DNA of 64,000 nucleotides. Origin: Talinum fruticosum (taxonomy: Eukaryota > Streptophyta > Magnoliopsida > Caryophyllales > Talinaceae). The stretch is taken from the NCBI GenBank assembly GCA_021018815.1, contig JAITYX010000177.1:17749-81748 (forward strand), read 5' to 3'. This document shows, one piece after another, positions 1 to 10,503 of the stretch. The notes beneath the pieces are model-generated. The model ran no database searches. It worked only from the letters and a program-made list of their open reading frames with translations, and was not told the origin of the DNA. The position numbers were made by a program, and so were the translations under genes. Positions within the stretch are counted from its first letter, which is position 1, and the number at the start of each line of letters is the position of its first letter.

Positions 1-1241
1 TCTTTTTTGTTATTTTTTAGTCGAAATGCCGAAGAGCCAATTAGGAGAAATTAATAGAAAAACGAGTCACCGGTCGATTTTAAGAACAAAAACTAACAAA
101 AATAAAATAAATAAATACTCTTCCAAACTTAGTATGGGAAAAGTAATCTTGAAAGAGGTTTAAAATTTACTCCATCGATCTGGAACCAAGAATCCAGATT
201 CGAGGGTGAATGTACGAAATGTAGGGATAAACCCTTCAATTTCGCCCGTCAAAAGACGACCTTTACTAATTTCGGAGGTTAGTTTAAATAATGCATTAAA
301 GACAAGCACACAACATATTAAGATGCAAAATTTAAAACAATTAACGCATGCCAAAAAAACCGATAAAAACAGATATAAAAGCAATAAATGAGAGCGATAA
401 AGTAAAAGAAAAGAAAAGCAAAAGAAAGTGAAAAGGGAAATAAAAAGTTTACATTGGGCGGGGAGGAATTAAATAGGATTACATCTTTCTCCACAATAAT
501 GAAAATGATAAATGAGGAAATTAAATAAATCGTATTTGAAGGTCGATTTGACACCCTCGAGTTATCTTAGGCTGCTCATCCGGATCTCAAACTAGATCCG
601 AAAGCATGACGACGGTGACTAGATGGGGCTTTTTTTGAGTTTTTGTAAAGGTAAGTACGAAGATGTGTATGACTGATGGAGTATTAGGGTTGAAATTTTG
701 TCTATAATGTAGGGAGGATTAGGTGAAGTGAGACCAAGAGATCGGAATAAGTGAATATTCGAGTAGCTCTTAATAAGACTTCGAGCATCCTCATACATAG
801 GAAAAAGCCATCTCCCAAATGACAGCCCAAGCTCTCTATTTATAGAAAAGATTAGGTCACAAATGACCTAGGGCTTTAGTTAAAGTAGTCGATCGAAATG
901 AGTAAAAATCGGTCGACAAAATCACAAAAAGGGACCAAATCGGGCTTGGACCTGATCCCGGGAATAATGTTGTGGTGAGCGGCGCTGGACATAAACAACG
1001 TCGTATGGTCCCCGATTACTTTACGTGTTGCAGCTAAATTCGAGGTGAAATGTAGGGTTTGGGGAAAAATCCCTGAAACGTGGCACCGGCCATGAGTGAC
1101 GTCGTTTGTGAAAATAAGATTCGTATCCGGGTTGGATGTTTTGGAGAAAAACGCGGTGTTTTGGTGATGTTTACCATAAAATGCGTCATAGGCCAATGCG
1201 ACATCATGCAAACGAGTTTAGTTCCATGTCTTAGTTAACGT
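1..1241 (-). repeat. T1 3' LTR, left part (interrupted by T2)
   Basis: This aligns along its length with the T1 5' LTR around 36297-37510, for example the stretch after GTAGGGATAA and the run GTTGCAGCTAAA. On the minus strand a TATAAATA box sits at 844-837, preceding the sequence equivalent to R/U5. It stops abruptly at 1241, where a plus-strand LTR begins at its very first base. The missing next part of this LTR resumes at 24448, which shows that 1242-24447 is an insertion. Confidence 0.85.
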
Positions 1242-2191
1242 TGTGGACACCTAAAAGATGTCATCCCTTATCTCTTTTATTTTTGTATTTTATATTGTTG
1301 GCCCGATGATGAAATCCCGAGTCTTGTTTAAGGATTTGGATCACAAATGGTATTTGATTGGTGCGGCGAAGCCAATAAACCACAAAGAACCCGTTAACAC
1401 CAAATAAATAGCCTTTTTCCTTGGGGCAGTCCAAAAACTCGCTTTTCTTTCGAATGGTCCAAGCCCGACTCCAATCTCCGAGTCAACGGAAGTCCATCGC
1501 CTCGTACAGGGAGATTCCGGGCTTAAAACACCGCGTTTCACTTTTGTCCAACCTAGACATGGAGTCGAAGACATCAAGACGATGTTAGGCGTCGTGTTTC
1601 ATGATCACAAGCATCAAAACGCTGCGTTTAGCTCCAAGACAGATCCGCCCGAGACACAAAGCTTTATCCCTCAAAGCGGCGTCGTGGACGGCGGCCCCAA
1701 CCTGGTTTATTCCGCCTTGAAACACTTGTGTTTTGCCTAAGAATTACGTTGAAGCACGGAAAGAGTGCTAGACTCTAGAAGGACACCATATGGTAGGCGC
1801 CCCCAACCCCTAAGATTTGGTTCTATTCGGTTTTATCACTTCATTTTCTACACCGATTTTTAGGCGATTACGGTTCGGTTTGGATGGTTGATTGAGTTGG
1901 AGCGCTAGGTCATTTCGTGACTTAGCCTCTCCTATATATAGAGAGTTTAGGCTCTCATTCCGCATACTATTTTCTCTTATGCATTATGATGCCGAATCAG
2001 CTGCAAACAGCTCAACCCTAAAACACTACGTCGTTGAATCATGACTTAGAGTTATTGAATATTTAATTATTCGATGTCTTGGTCTCCTTTCAGCTGATCC
2101 TTTCAATCTCTTACACATGTTTCTATTCATCTCCACAAAAACTAACAAAAACCTTCTCAAATCACCACCGTCACAAAAATTCTTCACTGCC
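1242..2191 (+). repeat. T2 5' LTR, left part (U3 and start of R)
   Basis: It begins TGTGGACACCTAAAAG, matching the intact LTR start at 40347, and carries a TATATATA box at 1933-1940 followed by the short A/T-rich leader seen in the other plus-strand LTRs. It is broken at 2191 by T3, and the remainder continues at 12629. The last part before the break differs from the other copies and seems to have lost some sequence. Confidence 0.85.
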
Positions 2192-4361
2192 TATAGGAAC
2201 CATGGCTGGCCGAGGCCCGCTGAACTTCCCCACTTGTGTCGGGTCTCTTTTTTAAAGATTGATTTTGAAGATGGTTTTGAAAGTCAATTTTTGAAAGTGG
2301 GGATGAACCTTTTATTAAGATTTTCGAATTTTATTAAATCGATTTAAAGCGAATTAAGTAAAGTTGAATGGCGATTATATTAACCTTTTATTTTACAAAT
2401 GATTTTCAGAATTCCCGAGATATTATTTTCTAATTTAGGAAAAAAGTAAAATTAGGATTTTGGTCCTGCCATGAAGCTTTAGGGCCGGATCGGTGGATCG
2501 AAGCCTTACATGCCAACCACCCGGTATAGGCGGCAGCTGTTCCCGGCGAGCGAGCACCGGCCGAGGTAAAGGTTGATAGAGTCAACCTCGACCTCTGCCC
2601 GGTGGGCAGATCTAGAACCTCCATTAGCCTCTGCCTCTGCCTTGGTGGGCGGATCTATAACCTCCTCTTACTCTTCCTTCAACAATTAAAAAAAAAAAAA
2701 CACCGAGATGCGAATTTGAATAGAAATAAATGAAAAGGGAGTCACCGAGTCAATTTTACGAAAGAAAAACTAACAAAAACAAAATAAAAATTTGCTCTTC
2801 CAATCTTAGTATGGGAAACTAAAACATAAAGAGGCTAAAAATGACTTCATCTGTCTTTAAACCGAGAATTGAATTCGGGGCGAAGGTACAAAATGTAGGG
2901 ACAAACCCTTGCGTTCCGCCCGTTTGAAGACAACCATTACTAGTTCGAATAGTGAACTAAAATGATGTAAACAAAGTAAGCAAGCAAAATGCGAAAAAGA
3001 ACTAAAGCAACCAAAACATAATTAAGGAAAGTGATAAAAGTGAAAGTAAAGAAAGCGGTAAACAAAGTAAAAGCAACAAAGGAAACAAAATGGTCGAGCG
3101 AAAGGAAAGCGAAAAATAAAGAGATTACATTGAGCGGGGAGGAATTAAAAGTGATACATCTTGAATCAACAATACAAGAGCAATAAAAGAAAGCATAAAG
3201 GTAAATAATAAACCGTTGAAGATCGAATCTATGCCCTTAGGTTGTCCCACCTACGATCCGGATCTCGGATCCGGACTTTGTGATGTAACGATGGTGAGTG
3301 AGAGGGGCTTTTTGTAAGTATTTTATAGAGGTGAGTAGGTAGAAAGATGAATAAGGGAGTTTAGGAATCAGATGTATGGAGTAGGATGGAAGTAAGGCTG
3401 AAAAGAGACCAAGAGATCGGATTACCAACGAGAGTATTCGGTAGCTCTTAATCTGGTTTCAGCAGCATAACGATGAGGGATGAGCCATTTAGGTGGAATG
3501 CAGCAGCGTGATGCTAAGGCAAGAAGCCATTGTGAGAATGAGAGGTAAGGCTCTCTATTTATAGGGAGAGGTTAGGTCAAAGTGATGACATACGATAAGC
3601 TCGGCTAGCCAGTCCGGAAGCACAAAAATAAATCGGGCCAGGATCAAAGTGATAAGACCGGATAAAGCAAAGGATAGAACCCGCCGGAACCGGATAAATG
3701 GAGGGAGGCAGGCGCCAGCCAACCGGTGTTGCCTAGGGTTTCGTGCCCTTGCATGCTACCCGGGAGTCCGTAGGCTGGAACGAGCATTTTGAGGCAAAAC
3801 GCGAGGGTAGAGGCGCCGAGCCGTGTTGCGCTTTCTAGGTTTTCATGCCCTAACGTTATATCTCGGGATTCCTTAGCCAAAACACAATGTTTTGAGTGAA
3901 ATTACTAGTAAGGGGCACCAGCCATGTTGGCTTTCAAGGAGATTTTGGGCTTCTAGTCTTGGGTGGATTGTCTTAGGGCTTAACCGCAACACTTTGATTC
4001 TCGTGATCATGAAATGCAACGTCTAACATAGTCTTGAGGTCTTCGACTCCTTGTTTGGTTGCACTGAAGTAAAATGTAGTATTGTGAACATGGGAGTTCC
4101 CGACACACATCATTTAACTCTATTGTCTCTAAAGGCTTGGCTCGGTTTTAGATCGTCCAGAAAGAAAAGGGGATTTTTGGATCGATCTAAGGAAGAAGGC
4201 TATTTATGTGATCGTTGGGGTTCTTTATGGTTTATTGGTTTCCGTCACACCAATCGAGACACGAGTCCAAGATCTAAATCCTCAAATAGGACTCGGGATT
4301 ATCATAATGAGGCCCACAAATAAAAAACGAGAAAAAGGACGACACTTTTTAGGTGTCTATA
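2192..4361 (-). repeat. T3 3' LTR
   Basis: It is full length, about 2.17 kb, running on the plus strand from TATAGGAACCATGG to TAGGTGTCTATA; both terminal dinucleotides are mutated from the family's TG...CA. The promoter TATAAATA lies at 3563-3556 on the minus strand. It pairs with 10504-12628 throughout, with many substitutions. Confidence 0.88.
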
Positions 4362-4376
4362 GTTAGCCCGCACTTT
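4362..4376 (-). other. T3 polypurine tract region
   Basis: Directly inside the 3' LTR the minus strand reads AAAGTGCGGGCTAAC. The same purine-rich 15-mer, with one difference, occupies the equivalent place in T1 (24754-24768). Its position against the LTR is that expected of the plus-strand primer of reverse transcription. Confidence 0.65.
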
Positions 4377-4881
4377 AATCGAGTCCGAAAGACGAAGGTC
4401 AAAGTAGACACTAAAGTATAGTTATACGGTACTGGCGTTGTTTCAGAATCCGATCTAATTGATGCGTCCGAAATTGAGTAGCTTTTGATGGGCCTGGACT
4501 TGACTAATGAAGTTTGAAGTCCGAGTTGTTAATCCATGAACTTGGCTTCTTAGGGACCTGAAGTTCGGATTGGTGTGCTCAAACGTGACCATGTACTTAG
4601 TCCGAAGCTAGGCGGGGAGCTTGAACTTGGCTCGGGTAGTAAAGTCCGAAGTCCAGTGGGGGTGCGTGAACTTGACCACGGGGATTTGGTTAAGGGTATC
4701 TTGACCTTGACCACTGGGGAAGCTTGGATGAAATTTTACTGCACTAATAGTTTTGTTAGCTTATAATCAAATGTAAATAGTTTTAATTGTTACCTGAAGA
4801 TAATTTGTAGCTAGATCATGTTTTAAGTATGGTTCCTCGACTTGGCCATGGTGTGGTCCTAAAGCCTTGGTGTGGTGTTTG

Positions 4882-5250
4882 AACCTTGACTGCTATTGGG
4901 CTCGAAGCTCGACGGAGGGATTGATCTACGAACCTTGACCGTTGTTAGGCTTAAAGCTTGATCGAAGTGTACGAACCTTGATCGTTGTTGGGCTCGAAGC
5001 TCGGCGAGTTATGTTTGAACCTTGATCGCTGCTAGGCCTAAAGCTCGATTGAGTTGTGTCCGAACCTTGACCGTTGTTGGACCTGAAGCTCGATTGAGAT
5101 GTCTAAACCTTGATCACTATTGGGCTCGAAGCTCGATTGAGTTGTGTGTGAACCTTGACCGTTGTTGGGCCTGAAGCTTGAGCGAGTTATGTCTAAACCT
5201 TAACGGCTGCTAGGCTCGAAGCTCGAATGATTTGTGTTTGAACCTCGATT
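4882..5250 (-). repeat. 44-bp tandem array in T3 3' untranslated region
   Basis: About eight to nine imperfect units of 43-47 bp, each opening GAACCTTGACCGTTGTTGG (plus strand) and containing CTCGAAGCTCGAT. Related single or double units occur before the 3' LTR of T1 (about 24880-25030) and T2 (about 22380-22450), so the array expanded in T3. The period is not a multiple of three and no frame stays open, so it is not coding. Confidence 0.85.
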
Positions 5251-6397
5251 CTTGCTTGGGCACGAGATTCAACTTCTATCTACTTTCGTCCAAATAGGAA
5301 TATAAGCTTATCTTTATGTAGAAATTCTTGCCTAGACTTGGTCCTTGGATGACTCGAAGTGTGCTTGCTTGAAAATATGATGTTCCATGAGGTGATGTGC
5401 CTCAGTCAAAATTTGAGCTTTTAGTTTATGTGCTAATAGCTCCTTTGTAAGGTAGATGATTTGTGTCTCCTCCTAAGAATTCTTGTAGTTTTTGTGGTTG
5501 TCTAACCCTTTCCATCTTGAGCCCCCACGTTCTTCTTGGGTGCTTGTGTTTAGTTTTTCTTGAACGTTGGAGTGTTGGTGAGCTCCGATTAGTTGATGGC
5601 GTGGAAAATCCTCCGTGAAGGTGACGAGTGTCGGTGACCTCCTTGATGCTGATTTGATGCTTGATGTTTATCCGATGTTCGATGCTTCTTCATGCTCCTT
5701 GATGCTCGATGGTGCTTGATTGAATAATTCTTTGTAGGGTGCTTTGTTATTTAATTTTTGTATTTTTAGGAGTTTGACTCATGTAAAGAAGATGTATGCA
5801 AGACTCTATTATAAGAACAAATGTATTCTTTTATCAAGAGAAGCAAAAAGTTCAAAAAAGATAAAGATAAAAGCGCACTTTAGCCCCCTCCCTAATGTAA
5901 AGCGGTTAGAAGGGTAAATCGCCCGAACTGCGATGTATTGCTGCTGATAGACCTTGAACCCGACGGTTTTGTGTTGAATTAGACTGGCATGCTTATTGAT
6001 GATTTGATGCATTTTCCCGATGGATTTCTACTCCTTTGGATAGGGAAAAGTGGTTTTTTGGATTTGGGAAATTAGGAGTGGAAATTGGGATCAAAATAAG
6101 GCTTAGGGTCGGACCTCATGGGCGTCCTACGTATTCGCGATAACGGAAATTAGGCCTTCGTAGTTCAAAAAGGAATAACCGATTTGGATTTGTTGTTTTT
6201 TGGAAGACAGGAAAAGGAAATACAATGGATAAGGAAAAGGGACAAAGCAAATAGACATCAAATAGATATGAAAAAGGGAAATGCGAGGCTTTATTCGTAT
6301 CCTTAATGAGTAGTGGGCTCATTGGATGGCCTCCTAGTCGGATATCCGCTCTTCTTCTATGAGCATGCCAGCGTCTCCGAGTGCTTTGAAGTTCATG
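5251..6397 (-). other. T3 3' internal region, no gene seen
   Basis: Between the array and the gag fragments there is no recognisable protein segment. It holds low-complexity GATGCT-rich sequence near 5640-5720 and a small imperfect inverted motif, CTACGTA (6127-6133) with TTCGTAG (6157-6163). This is where gag now joins directly to 3' sequence, marking the loss of pol. Confidence 0.5.
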
Positions 6398-7051
6398 TTA
6401 GGCAAGAACTTTAGGTGCTGCTGATAGGCGAGGTTGTAGGTTGTTGATGATGATTCCGATCCGATCCTTCTCAAATGGCCGATTAGTCTTGCGGGCAACT
6501 ATCGCCCTCCAATGAGTAAGGAAGTCGGTGAAGCCTTTATCGTCTCCTTGCTTGATTAATTCTAGATCCCAAAGTGTGACTGGTAGATCGGTATTGTAGG
6601 AGTATTGATGTAGAATCTCCGGCAAAGATCCTGCTAGTTTGTGACCTTGCGTGGGTCAACGACATTGTACCATTTATGACATCTATGTCGAATGTCTAGG
6701 GAAGATGATGTGATAAGTGTCCTCCGTTATAATTTTTAAAGTCATCACCCCCACAAAGTTTCTCACGTGATGGTGAGGGTTCTCCGATCTATAAAACTTG
6801 ATGTTAGGCATGGTAAACTTAGTGGGTAGCTTGCCTTTAGGGATTGATGTAAATCCCTGGGCCGGATAGTAGTTGTTAAACATTGATGACTCCCATAACA
6901 TCTTCTCTATCCGATCTATTATAGGATCGGATAGAGGCGTGGGTTGAGGTTTAGGGCATGATCCTTCTCCTTCTTTTTCTTTCCCTTTGGATTTTGATTT
7001 CCTATCCAGTTCTTTGCGAATGAAACTAATAGATTCGAGATATAAACTCAA
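6398..7051 (-). pseudogene. T3 gag remnants
   Basis: Two open segments on the minus strand, 7051-6683 and 6625-6398, belong to one broken gag. The first has a charged Lys/Glu-rich N-terminus, then PIIDRIEKMLWESSMFNNYY. The second contains HQYSYNTDLPVTLWDLELIK and continues through TDFLTHWRA, which recur in the gag of T1 (34651-34358), T4 (44270-44600) and T4b (48228-48458). Gag forms the virus-like particle in which reverse transcription happens. A frameshift and stop lie between the parts. Confidence 0.8.
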
Positions 7052-7499
7052 TCATCTTATCCTAGGTACTAAGTCTAGCTTCTAGATTAGCAACGAGTCT
7101 CCTTGAACAAGGTCAAGATGGGAGTTTGCTCTGGCTGGTTGGCCATTTTGGAGGAGGATTGAGTTTAGACCTTGGACGACACACCGGTGTCACAAGTAAG
7201 GAGGGATGTACTAGTGTGGTACGTGCTAATGTGGGATGTATAGGTGTTGACCGTACTAGTGTTGAAGTAGATCTCTTACTTCCTAAACGCTTTGTGCTAA
7301 GATTCCCAACTTGCATAGGATTTCTGTCATGTATCCCAAAAGAGTAGATGCTCGGGATTGGCTCGTGGAAGAACTTCTAGGGGAGATAGGGCTTAAGTGC
7401 TTGACTCGAGGAAGGCCGATCCTATGAGAAAACAAAATGATATGCTCTTTTATTTGGATGCACATAAGGGGATGCAAAACAAATGGAATGGAATGAAAC

Positions 7500-7920
7500 G
7501 ATGCTTATGACTTAATGCGGGATGATTTTATGATTTGGCTGGTGCGAGAACTAAAATGCATAGATGATTGATCTTAATGGAAGATGAATTTGTTTTCGCT
7601 AAATGAGAAATAAAAATGCAAAGCAAATGAAAGACTTTCCTAATTAGAGATGAATTTAATTTTGGCTAATGCGAAAATGAAAGACTCTCCTAATTAGAGA
7701 TGAATTTAATTTTGGTTAATGCAAGAATAAAATGAATGGACACCTTAATTGGAATGAATTTATTTTTTGCTAATGCAAGAATAAAATGATCTGGACTCCT
7801 TAATTAGGATGAATTTATTTGTGGCTAATGCAAAATGAAATGACTGAACTCACCTTAATTGAGATGAAATTATTTTTGGCTAATGCAAAATGAAATGAAT
7901 GGAATGACCTAAAAGGGGAA
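7500..7920 (-). repeat. Leader minisatellite of T3
   Basis: Six to seven diverged units of about 52 bp, recognised on the plus strand by TAATTAGAGATGAATTTA followed by TTTTGGCTAATGC. The same unit is tandemly repeated in the leader of T1 (about 35440-35660) and T4 (about 43150-43440), always between primer site and gag. Confidence 0.8.
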
Positions 7921-8100
7921 TGTAATTTTGGACTTTTGGCTAAAATGCACAAATTGGATCGACTCAAAGTTTTATTTTGATTTTTATTTTTGTACCCATG
8001 TAAGGATTTTTCAGCTCCTCATCTATTCCTAAAGGCTCACAAGCGGAAGATTAAATCTAAAAAAAAAACATACTCATCCAAGCATGCAAACGAAGGTAAG

Positions 8101-8167
8101 GTGACCTAATAGTCAAAGGGTCTATGGTCAAAGAGTTCAAGAGTTTGGATACATGGTGACACGTAGT
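8101..8167 (+). repeat. 67-bp direct repeat, left copy, flanking the 8168-10084 insert
   Basis: It begins GTGACCTAATAGTCAAAGGG and ends GGTGACACGTAGT, and is identical base for base to 10085-10151. It is part of T3's own leader: the T4 leader (around 42700-42790) has the same sequence once, in opposite orientation relative to the window, without an insert. Confidence 0.9.
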
Positions 8168-10084
8168 CCTTACTAGCCCTCTTGTACTCCTTCTTTCGCT
8201 TTCTGATGAAGTCGGGGCCTTTACTAGCCCGTTTACCTGTGGGCTAAGTAATTCATACTACCAGCTGTCTGGGATTTTATATGGGCTATTGCACTAAAAT
8301 CAAACTCAGAATCTCAGCCTGATCAAGGCAGTCCGGCACAGCGTCTTCTCTTTCATCAGTTGCATCCGGGGAAGAGCACGGAATTTTGAATTTCACTTTG
8401 CGATGGATTTTTATGGAGCATGACAGAAGTGTTCTGAAAGCTAAGACCCAGGGGAAGACCGGGCTATGCCTGGGGATCCCACTTCTACAACTATTGATAT
8501 TGACTTAGAAGGCGGGATCTCGTTAGTAAAGCATTCCGAAGTCGTAAATCAAGCCCGTGAACTGCAAGCATCCTACACCCTCATCCGGGGAACTCACTAT
8601 AGAAGACTGACGGCAGGAGGAGATAGTATGTGCTACGTAGTTTGAATAAAGAAGAAAAATCTTTCTTTGTAATAGACGGGATAGCAGGGCAAAGGAGACT
8701 AATATCCTACCAATACACATACCAGGCATACACGCACGCACACATACTGACCAAGACCACGTACAGCCCTAGGTGAGATTCAGCAAAGAAGTCTAAGACA
8801 GAGAAACCCGAGCTACTAGTAAGATTTAGTGCAAAAGCAAGCCCGGAATTACGTAAGCTATTGCTGTTGCCCAGATCTGAACTTCCTGCTTCATCTGAGA
8901 AGGTGGGTTTTTTAATTAAAGAATTATGGCATAAAAGCAAGTAAACTCATAATCCGGAGCCGGATATAACTACTATTTCTATGTAATAGACCGTCCTGGG
9001 GATTCTATGATAAGACTATAGGCCCTACTGGAATCGTCTTTATGGCTTAAGTAGAGCCCGTACGCCTTAAAGAAGAAAAGGCAGGCGTTGTTACTAAGTT
9101 GCAGCAGTTTCATGCATTCTTCTACTTTCTTTCCGGCCCTCTCCTTTCAGTCGAGTCACTACGTACCTTATCCCACGTCTATTTCATCTATTCTCGGGGA
9201 TTCACCTCTGTGACTCGCCCTAGAGGAGGAGCTGCTAGCATCCTATGTTCGGTTAAGTCAGTCTATTTCGCTCTTACCAAGGATGCTTTTCTTGATCTAT
9301 TTGATGTCGAGAGATTCTCTTTGTCTTCCCCGCTCCTCTTAACCGGTAGGCAGGAACACGGAGCGCTACAAGTCCGGATTTATTCAAAGTAGAAATCTCA
9401 TTAGAAAAGAATGGTTGTGATTTTCTTTTTCTAAAGAAAGCATTCTACTGAACCGGAGATAACAAGTGTGTCATCTTTTCCGACCCGGGGCACTTAACTA
9501 CGAATTAAGGAAGAGGGATGAAATCCCGAATTTTTTTTAGTAGAGCTACTTGAGAGAAAAACAACAGCTACTCCTAACTACCAAGAGTCCCAATGCCCGA
9601 GTGCTTTCTCCGAGTGAGAAGGTATGCAAGTCTAAATCAGACGTATGTGAGATTCCAATCCTTTAGAAGCTAACTGAGCTTACTAGTGTCCTCCCCTATA
9701 GTTGAGTTCAGGCTTCTCTGCCTTTAGTAGATAAGCCGGTTCTCACTTACTATATCTATATGCTACCTACCATCCCGACCTGATAGAGAGTCTAAAGCCA
9801 CACGTAGTCAGTAGTTTCAATCCAGTCCGGATCCGGAGGCAAGGTAGCTGGCTCGTAAAGCCATATCCCGTATATAAAAGCTCCTTGGGAAGAGTTAGGG
9901 AGGCGCAAAGGCCGTTTAATTGACTCAACTACGTAAGCAGCTAACATCTCTGCTTCCTCAGATCTGCCTATTCGGATTTAGTGTGTTTGGGGAGGACATA
10001 TTAGTCATTCTCTTTCTATCCGAAAAAAATGAGATTAATCGATCTATTTGCATCACTTTTTATGCCGAGAGTTCATTCTTTTCA
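8168..10084. other. 1.9-kb insert of probable organellar (mitochondrial) origin
   Basis: This segment interrupts the T3 leader between two identical 67-bp copies of leader sequence. Its style differs from everything around it: more balanced base composition and runs such as CCGGAGCCGGATATAAC and ATGAAATCCCGAATTTT that look like plant mitochondrial intergenic DNA. No LTR, terminal inverted repeat or poly(A) end is visible, and no known protein was recognised in its short open frames. Mitochondrial origin is judged from sequence character only; an unknown transposable element is the alternative. Confidence 0.5.
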
Positions 10085-10151
10085 GTGACCTAATAGTCAA
10101 AGGGTCTATGGTCAAAGAGTTCAAGAGTTTGGATACATGGTGACACGTAGT
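10085..10151 (+). repeat. 67-bp direct repeat, right copy
   Basis: Identical to 8101-8167. After it the T3 leader continues (TTGAAATTTGGTCCCC) towards the primer site, so removing the insert and one copy restores an uninterrupted leader. Confidence 0.9.
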
Positions 10152-10483
10152 TTGAAATTTGGTCCCCAATGGGTTGCACGAGATAAGGCCAACTAGAATT
10201 CTGGTGCCTCTAGGTGAACCAAAGGGCTTAGCCCAAGAGTGCGTGCTACGAGAAAGGAGGTACCGTTTCCTTGGCAAATCAAGCCTAGTTAGGCCTACTC
10301 GAGGAACCGAGTGGGAGCCTCTCTCCGAACGGGTTAAACAGTGGGTATAATAAAGTTTTCCTAGTAGTCCAAAACAATATTCAAACTAGTTCAAAGGTTG
10401 CTAAAGGTAGGATGCCTAATGTAAGCACATCATTAAAACACACTACTCAAAATTTCAAGTTTCGCCCTCCTAATAAAAAGTTA

Positions 10484-10501
10484 TCCCCAATGGAGTCTTC
10501 A
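10484..10501 (-). other. T3 primer binding site
   Basis: The minus strand reads TGAAGACTCCATTGGGGA, two bases inside the 5' LTR. It corresponds to TGGCAACTCTACTGGGGA in T2 and TGGCTACTCTACTGGGGA in T4. Tat/Ogre elements are reported to prime with tRNA-Arg at a site of this kind. Confidence 0.75.
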
Positions 10502-10503
10502 CT

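Noticed and set aside
4882..5250. Regular tandem units considered as a CRISPR-like array or a repeat-protein gene
   Set aside because: There are no unique spacers, the units are imperfect throughout, the 44-bp period breaks any frame, and the setting is a plant retrotransposon.
9099..9392. 97-codon open frame in the organellar-like insert
   Set aside because: No recognisable mitochondrial or plastid protein, and other frames are open at similar length. Not called as a gene.
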